Positions 1 to 6,886 of a stretch of DNA of 24,353 nucleotides are shown here, in pieces. Below the pieces are notes generated by a model. The model had not been told where the DNA came from. It did not search any database and saw only the letters and a list, made by a program, of their open reading frames with translations. Both the position numbers and the translations under genes were made by a program. This stretch comes from DATAEK01 sp036258055 (GTDB lineage: Bacteria; Acidobacteriota; Vicinamibacteria; Vicinamibacterales; 2-12-FULL-66-21). Location of the stretch: the NCBI GenBank assembly GCA_036258055.1, contig DATAEK010000200.1, positions 1-24,353 on the forward strand. The letters run 5' to 3'. Positions within the stretch are counted from its first letter, which is position 1; each line of letters begins with the position of its first letter.

Positions 1-411
1 ATCGATGGAGCATTTGTCGGTGCCATGGCCGATGCGACGTCGGGGCTCGATGTCGGAGTCGGCGTGGGTGTGCCAACCGATCCGCCCGTCGTCGAGCCGC
101 CGCCTCTACCGCCGGCTGTGGTAAAGCCCGTTCGTCCTGGCGGCTTGATCCGCGAGCCGAAGAAGATCGTCCATGTGCCACCGCTGTATCCCGCGATTGC
201 CCAACAGGCGCACGTCGAAGGGATAGTGATTCTCGAAGCCGTCATCGACGAGCGCGGCAACGTCGATCATGTCAAGGTACTGCGGTCGAGACCGTTACTG
301 GATCAGGCGGCGATCGATGCGGTGCGCGCCTGGAAGTACACGCCGACGCTCCTCAATGGTGTTCCAGTGCAGGTGCTCATGACGATCACGGTCAACTTCA
401 ATCTTCACTGA
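1..411 (+). CDS. TonB C-terminal domain protein (energy transducer), 5' end outside window
   Basis: The reading frame is open from base 1, so the first ATG (25) is probably internal and the N-terminal membrane anchor lies upstream. Visible from the start codon at 25 are a Gly/Val-rich and Pro-rich linker (about residues 8-40) and then a complete TonB C-terminal domain (about 45-128). The domain has the family hallmarks YPAIAQQAHVEG, VDHVKVLRSRPLLDQAAID, AVRAWKYTPTLLNGVPV and a final VNFN strand. TonB proteins transmit proton-motive force from the inner membrane to outer-membrane receptors; short acidobacterial versions of this domain are common and often lack an experimentally known receptor partner. 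The TGA stop (409-411) shares its A with the ATG of the next gene, so the two are very likely translated in a coupled way. Confidence 0.85.
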   Translation: MDGAFVGAMADATSGLDVGVGVGVPTDPPVVEPPPLPPAVVKPVRPGGLIREPKKIVHVPPLYPAIAQQAHVEGIVILEAVIDERGNVDHVKVLRSRPLLDQAAIDAVRAWKYTPTLLNGVPVQVLMTITVNFNLH

Positions 412-3400
412 TGATTCTGCGAACGGCCGGTTACGTCCTGTGTGCGGTGTCGATCCTGACGGCCGGCAGCGGCCGTCAGGATTCCGTCGATCCCGCGCTG
501 AAGCTCGCCATCGATCGATTCTTCGCGACGCAGGAAGCGGAAGATGTGGACGCGTACCTCGCGCTTTGGAGCGCGACCGCGACTCGCCCGCAGCCGCTTC
601 AGCTCAAATACATCTTCGATTCCGGCGATGACAAGTTCTCCGACATCACCATCCAGCGTGTGGAGCGCAAGGGCGAGGCGACGCGCGTCCGGGTCACGGC
701 CACGCGTGAAAGGACGGAAAGGAGTCGCATACCCGGCGGTCCACCCATGACCCGCCGATCGACGATGGTCGAAAGCCTGACCTACGTTCGCGAGGGCGAA
801 GACTGGAAACTGACACGTGAGGGGCCCGCCACCGACGATCTCGCCGTCGATCTGGTCGAGGAGACGACGCCGGAAGCACGCGAGCGTCTCTACGCCGCCG
901 ATCCCGATCTGGTCAACGACAGCCTCTCGATGTCGTTGAACCGGCTCGGATCCCTCGCAGCATCCCGACGGCAATACGCACAAGCGCAAATCATCTACGA
1001 GCGGATGGTCGAAGCCGCGCGGCGGACGAAGAACCAGCGCTTCGAAGGGGAAGCCCTTCAGAACCTGGCCAATGCCCTTTACTTCCAGCGCAAGTTCGAG
1101 CCTGCACTCAGCTCGTACTCGGCCCGGCTGGCCATCGAACGCGACCGGGGTGACGACGCGGCCATGGCGGCCGCGCTCGGCGGAATGGGAACGGTTCACT
1201 ACGCGCGGGCCGAGTACACGCAGGCGCTCGAGCGGTTTCGGCTCGCCGCCGCCATTCAGGAGGTGTTGAACGACGAGGCCGGCCTGGGCACGACGCTCAT
1301 CAGCACCGGCAACGTCCGCTACCTGCAGGGGGACTACACGGCCGCCGTCGCGGACTACCGGCGCAGCCGAGAGATCAACAAACGCATCTTCAACACGACC
1401 TCGGAGGCGATCGCTCTCGAAGGGCTGGGCCGCACGTTGATGGCACAGGGCGATCTCGCCGGTGCGCTCGACGCCTTCGCCGCGGTGCTCGCCGAGCGAA
1501 AGGCACGCAACGACATCACGGGGCAGGGCACCGCGCTCATGAATATCGGCGAAGCCCACTTCAACCTCGGCAACGTCGAGATTGCGCGCGGCAGCTTCGA
1601 CGAGGGACGGCGCGACTTCGAGACCGCGAAAGATGCGGCGAATTCTGGCCGCGCCTGGCAGGCGATCGCGCTGACGGATCTCGTGGCCGGCAAATTCCCC
1701 GCGGCCGAGGACGAATACGGGCGCAGCATCGCCGCCTGTACGTCTATCGACGACAAGGAATGCGTTGGCGGCGCCACGGTCGGTCTTGGTTTTGCGCAGA
1801 ACGAACAGGACAAGTTTGCCGAGGCTGCCGCGTCGTACCGGAAAGCCATCGACATCTTCAGCGCGCTGGGCCGCCGCGAGCTCGCGGCCCGGGCAGAGAT
1901 TGGCCTGTCGCAGTCGCTGAGCGGCGGCGGTCAGCACGACGCGGCGGTTGAGGCCGCCGTTCGGGCCCGGCGGACGGCCGTTGGCCTCAACAATGACGAC
2001 GTACTCTGGCGCGCGCAGGTGGCGGAGGCCCGTGCGCTCCGGCGTAAAGGCGCGCGTCCTGAAGCGCTTGGCGCCGCGGGCGCAGCGATCTACGCGGTGG
2101 AGCACCTCCAGGAGCTCGCCCAGACGCGCCCCGGCAGTCCCGTCTCCCGCGATTCCGCCGCCGCGTACGCAACGCTTGCGGTGCTGCAGGCCGAGAACGG
2201 TGACGCCTCCACGGCGTTCGAGACTGTTGAACGGCTTCGCGTTCACGCGTTGCGGACGGCGCTAGCCACGAGTCAGCGCGAGATCGCACGCGGCATGTCG
2301 CTCGAGGAACGCGAAGAAGAGCGGGCGATGTCCGGCGAGCTCGTCTCGCTGCAGGCGCAGATCACGCGCGAGAAGGGGCTTCCCAGGCCCGACGCCGCCC
2401 GCCTCGAACGGCTCGATCGCGACGCGACGGAAGCTGCGGAGAAGCTGGCGGCATGGCGTGACGCGCTCTTTACGCGGCTGCCCGATCTGCGCACCTGGCG
2501 AGGGCTCTTCACGCCGGCGTCTTCGGCGGAGCTCGACAAGTTGCTCGGCGAGGACACGGTGCTGCTCGACTTCATCGTGGACGACGCTGATCTGCTCGTC
2601 CTGGCGGCGTGGCACGGCGACTCCGGCGTGACGTTTGCCGCCAAAGTCGCGCCACTTTCGCGCAAGGATCTCGCGGATCGCATCGCGCAAATGCTACGCC
2701 CGGCGGCGCTGAAAGATCCCGCAGAGTGGCGCCGTACGTCAGCGGATCTCGTCAAGGCGTTGCCAGGCGACGCCCTCGATCGCGCCTCCCGCGCCAAGAC
2801 GGTCATCGTCATCCCCCATGAAGCGTTGTGGCGCGTACCATTCGAGGCGTTCCCCGTCGGTGACCACTACCTTGCCGACGTGACGACGGTGACGTACGCA
2901 GCGTCGATCTCAGCGCTGATTCGTACACCAGCGATCACCGAGGCGGCGCCAGGAGTCGTCGTGGCGATCGGCGCGCCGGCGATTGGCGCGGCGGCGCGTG
3001 AGCGGGTCAAACAGACGGCGCCTGGATGGTCCATGCGCGCAGACGACGTGCTCGAAAGGGAAGTGACGGATGCCACGGCGGGCTCTGACGACGGTCAGGC
3101 CATCGCGCTCACTGCCCACGGCGCAACCGAACGCGCTGCGCGCGAGTCATTGCCCAAGGCCGGCGTCATTCACCTGGCCGCGCCGTTCAGAGTCAACGGC
3201 GCGAGTCCATTGTTCTCGCCAATTCTGCTCGCCGATGAGCCCGAGGACTCTGACCCTCAGCCCACGAACGACGACGGGACCCTGGAGGCGCGCGAGATCG
3301 TCAACATGGATCTGCACGCCCGCGTGGCCGTGCTGTCGGATCCCGCCGCACTCTCGATGCGTGACGGCGCTGACGGGGCTGCAATCGTCCAGTGGGCGTG

Positions 3401-3608
3401 GCGTGCCTCCGGAGTGCCGACGCTGGTGCTGCCACGCTGGGCTTCGGACGAAGCGGTCTGCGCGGAACTGTTGCGCGAGGCCCATCGTGGTCTCAAGGAA
3501 GGGCGCACGCCAACCGAGGCCTTTCAGGGCGCCCGTCACCTGTTTCGGGGGCGTCAGGCGTCGTCTGCGCCGTTCTATTGGGCCGGCTGGCTGATCATCG
3601 GCCGGTGA
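411..3608 (+). CDS. Secreted NTF2-like/TPR/CHAT-domain protein with degenerate CHAT active site
   Basis: A 1065-residue protein. Residues 1-22 look like a Sec signal peptide (basic start, hydrophobic AGYVLCAVSILTAG). Residues about 25-145 resemble an NTF2/SnoaL-like fold (FFATQEAEDVDAYLALW, then EGEDWKLTREG). Residues about 165-560 are a series of TPR units (for example QNLANALYFQRKFEPALSSY and ALMNIGEAHFNLGNVEIARG). A charged helical stretch lies at about 640-700 and a CHAT (caspase-like) domain at about 740-1065, ending in the usual PFYWAGWLIIG. CHAT proteases use a His in HxAxHG and a Cys in LSACxT. Here the aligned segments read HLAAPF (H921, with P925 at the catalytic His position) and VLSDPAAL (P978 at the catalytic Cys position), so peptidase activity is doubtful. 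The start ATG overlaps the TonB-gene stop by one base. A scaffolding or binding role in the periplasm or at the envelope is an inference. Confidence 0.88.
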   Translation: MILRTAGYVLCAVSILTAGSGRQDSVDPALKLAIDRFFATQEAEDVDAYLALWSATATRPQPLQLKYIFDSGDDKFSDITIQRVERKGEATRVRVTATRERTERSRIPGGPPMTRRSTMVESLTYVREGEDWKLTREGPATDDLAVDLVEETTPEARERLYAADPDLVNDSLSMSLNRLGSLAASRRQYAQAQIIYERMVEAARRTKNQRFEGEALQNLANALYFQRKFEPALSSYSARLAIERDRGDDAAMAAALGGMGTVHYARAEYTQALERFRLAAAIQEVLNDEAGLGTTLISTGNVRYLQGDYTAAVADYRRSREINKRIFNTTSEAIALEGLGRTLMAQGDLAGALDAFAAVLAERKARNDITGQGTALMNIGEAHFNLGNVEIARGSFDEGRRDFETAKDAANSGRAWQAIALTDLVAGKFPAAEDEYGRSIAACTSIDDKECVGGATVGLGFAQNEQDKFAEAAASYRKAIDIFSALGRRELAARAEIGLSQSLSGGGQHDAAVEAAVRARRTAVGLNNDDVLWRAQVAEARALRRKGARPEALGAAGAAIYAVEHLQELAQTRPGSPVSRDSAAAYATLAVLQAENGDASTAFETVERLRVHALRTALATSQREIARGMSLEEREEERAMSGELVSLQAQITREKGLPRPDAARLERLDRDATEAAEKLAAWRDALFTRLPDLRTWRGLFTPASSAELDKLLGEDTVLLDFIVDDADLLVLAAWHGDSGVTFAAKVAPLSRKDLADRIAQMLRPAALKDPAEWRRTSADLVKALPGDALDRASRAKTVIVIPHEALWRVPFEAFPVGDHYLADVTTVTYAASISALIRTPAITEAAPGVVVAIGAPAIGAAARERVKQTAPGWSMRADDVLEREVTDATAGSDDGQAIALTAHGATERAARESLPKAGVIHLAAPFRVNGASPLFSPILLADEPEDSDPQPTNDDGTLEAREIVNMDLHARVAVLSDPAALSMRDGADGAAIVQWAWRASGVPTLVLPRWASDEAVCAELLREAHRGLKEGRTPTEAFQGARHLFRGRQASSAPFYWAGWLIIGR

Positions 3609-3861
3609 GCGCGGGCGGCCGGACCGGCCGGTCCGGGAAAAAATCCCGTCCGCGGACAACCTCGACGACGTTCTTGGCGGCGCCGACGAGAGGGACCGCG
3701 TTCAACCCAGTGTCGAGTACGCCGCCCACGACGCCCTTCCGCCTCATCGTCGAGAACACCGTCGCAACCGCGATCGCCGTCCCGATCCACGGCAGCGATC
3801 GCCTGAGCCGCCGGGACAACCGCATTCCACCCCATCGCGCCACGTGGGTTGTCAGACTCAT
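3595..3861 (-). CDS. Small conserved-looking hypothetical protein with one hydrophobic helix
   Basis: About 88 residues. It has a basic N-terminal part (RLSRRLRR), a hydrophobic helix (SLPWIGTAIAVATVFSTM), then RRKGVVGGVLDTGLNAVPLVGAAKNVVEVVRGRDFFPD. The ordered pattern of Gly/Val-rich helices ending in RGRDFFPD looks like a real family, which I believe recurs in Acidobacteriota, but I cannot name a function. The start is uncertain: a TTG at 3867, the ATG used here at 3861 or an ATG at 3825 are all in frame, and none has a strong Shine-Dalgarno sequence. The 3' end overlaps the end of the convergent CHAT gene by 14 bp (3595-3608). It is probably a small inner-membrane protein. Confidence 0.6.
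   Translation of the reverse strand: MSLTTHVARWGGMRLSRRLRRSLPWIGTAIAVATVFSTMRRKGVVGGVLDTGLNAVPLVGAAKNVVEVVRGRDFFPDRPVRPPALTGR
3619..3636. repeat. 18-nt perfect palindrome just past the CHAT gene stop
   Basis: CCGGACCGGCCGGTCCGG equals its own reverse complement. It begins 11 nt after the CHAT gene stop and is followed by a second small stem, CGGGA-AAAAA-TCCCG (3634-3648). Both lie inside the 3' part of the small minus-strand gene. A role as an end-of-transcript hairpin for the CHAT mRNA is possible, but the A-run is on the wrong strand for a plus-strand intrinsic terminator, and GC-rich coding sequence can make such palindromes by chance. Confidence 0.35.
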
Positions 3862-3910
3862 GTTCAATCACTTTGCAATACGTATTCCTTCGCGGCACAT
3901 GGCTGGGGGC

Positions 3911-3961
3911 CAGCACGTGCCTGGGGCTAGCACGTGCCTGGGGGCTAGCACGTGCCTGGGT
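3911..3961. repeat. Three tandem copies of a 17-18 bp unit containing GCACGTGC
   Basis: The string AGCACGTGCCTGGG starts at 3912, 3929 and 3947, so the period is 17 then 18 bp. Each copy contains the 8-bp palindrome GCACGTGC, and a further copy of that palindrome sits in the right arm of the adjacent inverted repeat (4103-4110). The array is non-coding, upstream of the small minus-strand gene and at the left edge of the GGTGCC repeat block. Confidence 0.8.
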
Positions 3962-4190
3962 GCCAAAGGTGCCTAAGGTGCGAAGGTGCCTAAGGTGCGA
4001 AGGTGCCTAAGGTGCCATTGACACCGCGTGCTAGGTGCCAACGTTTGACGTGCGGATGCCCCAGGTGCCACGGTGCCTCGCCTTCGGGTGCCTGGCACAC
4101 TGGCACGTGCACTTTGGCACCCTGGCACCTTGGCACCCTAGCACCGTAGGCACCCTGGCACCATAGGCACCCTTGGCACCTTTGGCACCC
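3958..4190. repeat. Inverted GGTGCC / GGCACC repeat array (about 233 bp)
   Basis: The left half carries many GGTGCC words on the plus strand, including three tandem 17-bp units AAGGTGCCTAAGGTGCG at 3966, 3983 and 4000 (the last base differs in the third copy). The right half carries the reverse complement GGCACC repeatedly, at 8-9 bp spacing. The outer ends match exactly as an inverted repeat: GGGTGCCAAAGGTGCC at 3958-3973 and its exact complement at 4175-4190. An inner pair, GGGTGCC 4086-4092 with GGCACCC 4116-4122, closes the centre. The block could fold as one long imperfect hairpin in RNA or DNA. It lies between the small minus-strand gene and the NADH dehydrogenase gene. I see no coding potential in it; open frames here only translate the repeats. 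Confidence 0.85.
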
Positions 4191-4236
4191 TTCCGCCGTG
4201 CTTGGCGCCGTCGCCGATAAAGGGGAACATGATCGA

Positions 4237-5505
4237 ATGCCGGAGCCACATGTCGTCCTCATCGGGGGCGGATTCGGGGGGCTGTATGCCGCGCGGGCGC
4301 TGAGGGGGGCGCCGGTTCGGGTGACGCTCCTCGATCGGCGGAACCATCACCTGTTCCAGCCGCTCCTGTATCAGGTCGCGATGGCGGCCTTGTCGCCGGG
4401 TGACATCGCGTCGCCGATCCGGTGGATCCTCCGGCATCAGGCGAACGTGGAAGTCCTTCTCGCGGAAGTCACGTCGATCGATACCAGCGCGAAGCGGCTC
4501 GTGCTCTCGGATGGCGTCATGGATTACGACTTCCTGATCGTGGCCGCCGGCGCCACGCACGCGTACTTCGGGCACGATCAGTGGCAATCGATCGCGCCCG
4601 GGTTGAAGACGCTCGAAGATGCGCTCGACATCCGGCGCCGGGTGCTGCTCGCGTTCGAGCACGCGGAGCGGGAATCGGACGAACAGCGCCGGCGCGAGGA
4701 GCTGACGTTCGTCATCATCGGGGGTGGACCAACCGGCGTGGAGTTGGCTGGAGCGCTGGCCGAGATCGCGCGGCAATCTCTGGCGCGGAACTTCCGACAC
4801 TTCGACCCCGGATCGGCACGCGTGATTCTCGTGGAAGCGGGGCCGTACGTGTTGAGCACGTTTCCGGAGAAGCTGCGCGAGGCCGCACGTCACGATCTCG
4901 AACGGCTCGGCGTGGAAGTGATGACGGGCCGCCCGGTGACCGACGTTCAGCCGGGGCGTGTCGCGATCGGCTCGGAAACGATTGCCGCGCAGACTGTCCT
5001 GTGGGCCGCCGGTGTCGCCGCGTCGCCGCTCGGCGCCACGCTCGGCGTCCCCCTCGACGGGGCCGGACGCGTGTTGGTCCAGCCCGATCTGACGATTCCA
5101 GGGCATCCCGACGTCTTCGTGATCGGCGATCTCGCGTCGCTGAAAGACGCGAGCGGAAAGCCGCTCCCCGGGGTTGCGCAGGTGGCCATGCAGATGGGAC
5201 GGCACGCCGCTGCCAGCATCAAACGGATGATCGAGGGGCAGCCGGTGCAGGCGTTCGTGTATCGCGACCTCGGCAACCTGGCGACAATCGGCCGGGCGTC
5301 AGCGGTGGCGGATCTTGGCTGGTTGCAGTTGAAGGGCTACATCGGGTGGCTGGTCTGGGCGTTCGTCCACATTTTCAACCTGATCGGATTCCGAAACCGC
5401 CTTCTGGTGTTCATGCAATGGGCGTGGGCGTATTTCAGTTATCAGCGCGCCATTCGTCTGATTACCGGCGACACGCCGCACACGAATGCCGCCTCGTCGC
5501 ACTGA
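4237..5505 (+). CDS. ndh: Type II NADH:quinone oxidoreductase (NDH-2)
   Basis: A 422-residue FAD/NAD(P)H oxidoreductase that would pass electrons from NADH to quinone at the cytoplasmic face of the membrane without proton pumping. It shows the FAD-binding GGGFGG (residues 10-15), the active-site region HHLFQPLLYQVA, the NAD(H)-binding FVIIGGGPTGVELAG (about 159-173), VFVIGDLA (second FAD contact) and QVAMQMGRHAA, as in NDH-2. The C-terminal segment GYIGWLVWAFVHIFNLIGF followed by a Trp-rich amphipathic stretch is the usual membrane anchor. The ATG at 4237 is chosen because AGGGGA lies 10 nt upstream and the protein then begins directly with the Rossmann strand; an in-frame GTG at 4198 would add 13 unlikely residues. 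The 3' end overlaps the next gene by 20 bp. Confidence 0.9.
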   Translation: MPEPHVVLIGGGFGGLYAARALRGAPVRVTLLDRRNHHLFQPLLYQVAMAALSPGDIASPIRWILRHQANVEVLLAEVTSIDTSAKRLVLSDGVMDYDFLIVAAGATHAYFGHDQWQSIAPGLKTLEDALDIRRRVLLAFEHAERESDEQRRREELTFVIIGGGPTGVELAGALAEIARQSLARNFRHFDPGSARVILVEAGPYVLSTFPEKLREAARHDLERLGVEVMTGRPVTDVQPGRVAIGSETIAAQTVLWAAGVAASPLGATLGVPLDGAGRVLVQPDLTIPGHPDVFVIGDLASLKDASGKPLPGVAQVAMQMGRHAAASIKRMIEGQPVQAFVYRDLGNLATIGRASAVADLGWLQLKGYIGWLVWAFVHIFNLIGFRNRLLVFMQWAWAYFSYQRAIRLITGDTPHTNAASSH

Positions 5506-6556
5506 GCTGACGCGCCGCGGAACGCTTCGGCTGGCGATCGTCATCGTCGCCGTCGCCGCGGCGATCCTTCCACTGTCATCACGATTCATCGAGCGCTGGT
5601 ACTCGAACGGGTTCTATCTGATCGTTCAGACGCACCTGACGCCGGTGACGAATCTGATCCCGGTCGCCCTCCTCGATCTCGCGGTCACGGTCCTCATCCT
5701 TGGCTTCGTGCGTCGGGCCGTGCGGTCGCGCGGCGGGCGACCGCTGGCCCTGATGCGGGATGCGGCCGGACGCCTGACCGTCTTCGCCGCGCTCCTGTAT
5801 CTCGTCTTTCTCATCATCTGGGGCCTGAACTATCGTCGACAACCACTTGTACAGAAGCTGGAGTTCGATTCCAGTCGCGTGACGCGAAATTCGGCTGTTG
5901 CGTTGGCCGAGGAGGCCGTCAGCCGTGTGAATGGACTGCATGCCGCTGCCCATGCGCAGAGCGGCGAAGGCGTCAGCCTTCAGCAGGCGTTCGCTGACGC
6001 GCAGCGTGCGCTCGGCCAGCGCCGAGTGGCCGCGGTGGGCGTCCCGAAACGATCCCTGCTCGCCTGGTATTTCCGCTGGGCGGCGATCGACGGCATGACC
6101 GACCCGTTCTTCCTGGAGATCATCATCAACCCCGACGCGCTTCCGATCGAGCGGCCGTTCGTTGTCGCGCACGAGTGGGCGCATCTGGCCGGCTACGCCG
6201 ACGAATCCGAAGCGAACTTCGTCGCCTGGCTCACCTGCGTGCGCGGTGATGAGCAGGCCCGCTACAGCGGATGGCTCGTGCTCCACCAGCACGTGCTGGG
6301 CGCGCTCCCGCACGACGATCGACGCGCGCTCGTGGCGCGCCTGGAGCCGGGACCGCGCGCCGACCTATCAGCGATCGATGCGCGGTACCGCCGTGCGGCG
6401 CCGGTCGTGCGACAGGCGGCCCGCGACGTGTACGACAGCTACCTCAAAGCGAATCGGGTACCAGAGGGGATCGCCAGCTACGATGCGGTCGTGCGTCTCG
6501 TACTCGGAACGACCTTCGATAACGGCTGGGCTCCACGCGTGCGGATGTCTCCGTAA
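5486..6556 (+). CDS. DUF3810-family membrane protein with HEXXH metalloprotease-like motif
   Basis: A 356-residue protein with three predicted membrane segments in its first 120 residues (about 16-32, 58-75 and 100-115) and a long soluble part. The motif HEWAH (H229, E230, H233) followed by GYADESEANF (acidic residue near 240-242) looks like a zinc metallopeptidase site. This arrangement, together with PDALPIERPFVVAHEWAHLAG, matches DUF3810 as I recall it, a family with no well-established substrate. It begins inside the last codons of the NDH-2 gene, so the two genes are likely co-transcribed and translationally coupled. The soluble site probably faces outward, but topology is not certain. 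A functional link to NADH dehydrogenase is unproven. Confidence 0.78.
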   Translation: MPPRRTELTRRGTLRLAIVIVAVAAAILPLSSRFIERWYSNGFYLIVQTHLTPVTNLIPVALLDLAVTVLILGFVRRAVRSRGGRPLALMRDAAGRLTVFAALLYLVFLIIWGLNYRRQPLVQKLEFDSSRVTRNSAVALAEEAVSRVNGLHAAAHAQSGEGVSLQQAFADAQRALGQRRVAAVGVPKRSLLAWYFRWAAIDGMTDPFFLEIIINPDALPIERPFVVAHEWAHLAGYADESEANFVAWLTCVRGDEQARYSGWLVLHQHVLGALPHDDRRALVARLEPGPRADLSAIDARYRRAAPVVRQAARDVYDSYLKANRVPEGIASYDAVVRLVLGTTFDNGWAPRVRMSP

Positions 6557-6574
6557 CGGCATGGGCGTGCCGTT
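6555..6574 (+). terminator. Short hairpin overlapping the DUF3810 stop codon
   Basis: AACGGCA (6555-6561) pairs with TGCCGTT (6568-6574) around a 6-nt loop TGGGCG, with one further T at 6575. The stem overlaps the TAA stop (6554-6556). The U-tract is very short, so it is at best a weak intrinsic terminator. It sits between two convergent genes, where one would be expected. Confidence 0.4.
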
Positions 6575-6589
6575 TGCAAAACACCCCGT

Positions 6590-6844
6590 CTATGAGCGTG
6601 GCTTCACGGGATCGAGCCGATCGAGCTCGGTCTCCGTCACCGGTGCTGCCGAGAGGCCGCTCCGGAGGTCGTCAGGTTGGGCGGCCGGTCCGTCAAGCTG
6701 AACGATCAGCTCGCGCCATCGACGATCTCCGCACGCGTGGCATCGGTGCGGGTGAAGTCCCGTCACGGCGTGGCGGAGGCGCTCGACTGCGGAGCGCAGG
6801 CGTGACGGATACACGCGTGGCGACCCGCAAGCGGGACACTTCAT
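6590..6844 (-). CDS. Small zinc-ribbon protein
   Basis: 84 residues. It contains two CxxC knuckles (C3/C6 and C35/C38) with the intervening basic segment RLRSAVERLRHAVTG, followed by CHACGDRRWREL and a polar tail of about 35 residues. The layout (KCPACGS, Arg-rich helix, HRCHACG, R/W) is a compact zinc ribbon that probably binds nucleic acid or protein, but I cannot name a partner. The ATG at 6844 is chosen because GAGGA lies 7 nt upstream and the first knuckle follows directly. It is divergent from the topoisomerase gene with only 42 bp between start codons, so the two may share a regulatory region. A TGCTAGGAT string about 30 nt upstream could be an extended -10. Confidence 0.7.
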   Translation of the reverse strand: MKCPACGSPRVYPSRLRSAVERLRHAVTGLHPHRCHACGDRRWRELIVQLDGPAAQPDDLRSGLSAAPVTETELDRLDPVKPRS

Positions 6845-6886
6845 ACCGGATTCCTCGTTGGGGAGTTCTTCCATCCTAGCACAGCC

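Noticed and set aside
405..2246. Long minus-strand open frame (613 aa) opposite the TPR-CHAT gene
   Set aside because: It lies wholly antisense to a gene with clear domains, and its Arg-rich, low-complexity composition is typical of shadow frames in GC-rich DNA.
3634..3648. Intrinsic terminator for the CHAT gene from CGGGA-AAAAA-TCCCG
   Set aside because: The A-run forms the loop and no U-tract follows on the plus strand; the segment is coding on the minus strand.
3911..4190. CRISPR array
   Set aside because: Units are only 8-18 bp with no unique spacers of constant length, the two halves are in opposite orientation, and no cas gene is nearby.
4198..4236. Earlier GTG start for the NADH dehydrogenase
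   Set aside because: The extension is not typical of NDH-2 and starts within the repeat edge, while AGGGGA is well placed for the ATG at 4237.
3990..4262. Cys-rich small peptides read from the minus strand of the repeat block
   Set aside because: They only translate the GGCACC repeats (recurring GA/CQG patterns) and have no start signal.
4138..5205. Minus-strand open frame (355 aa) opposite NDH-2
   Set aside because: Antisense to a gene with complete FAD and NAD motifs; its composition looks like shadow coding.
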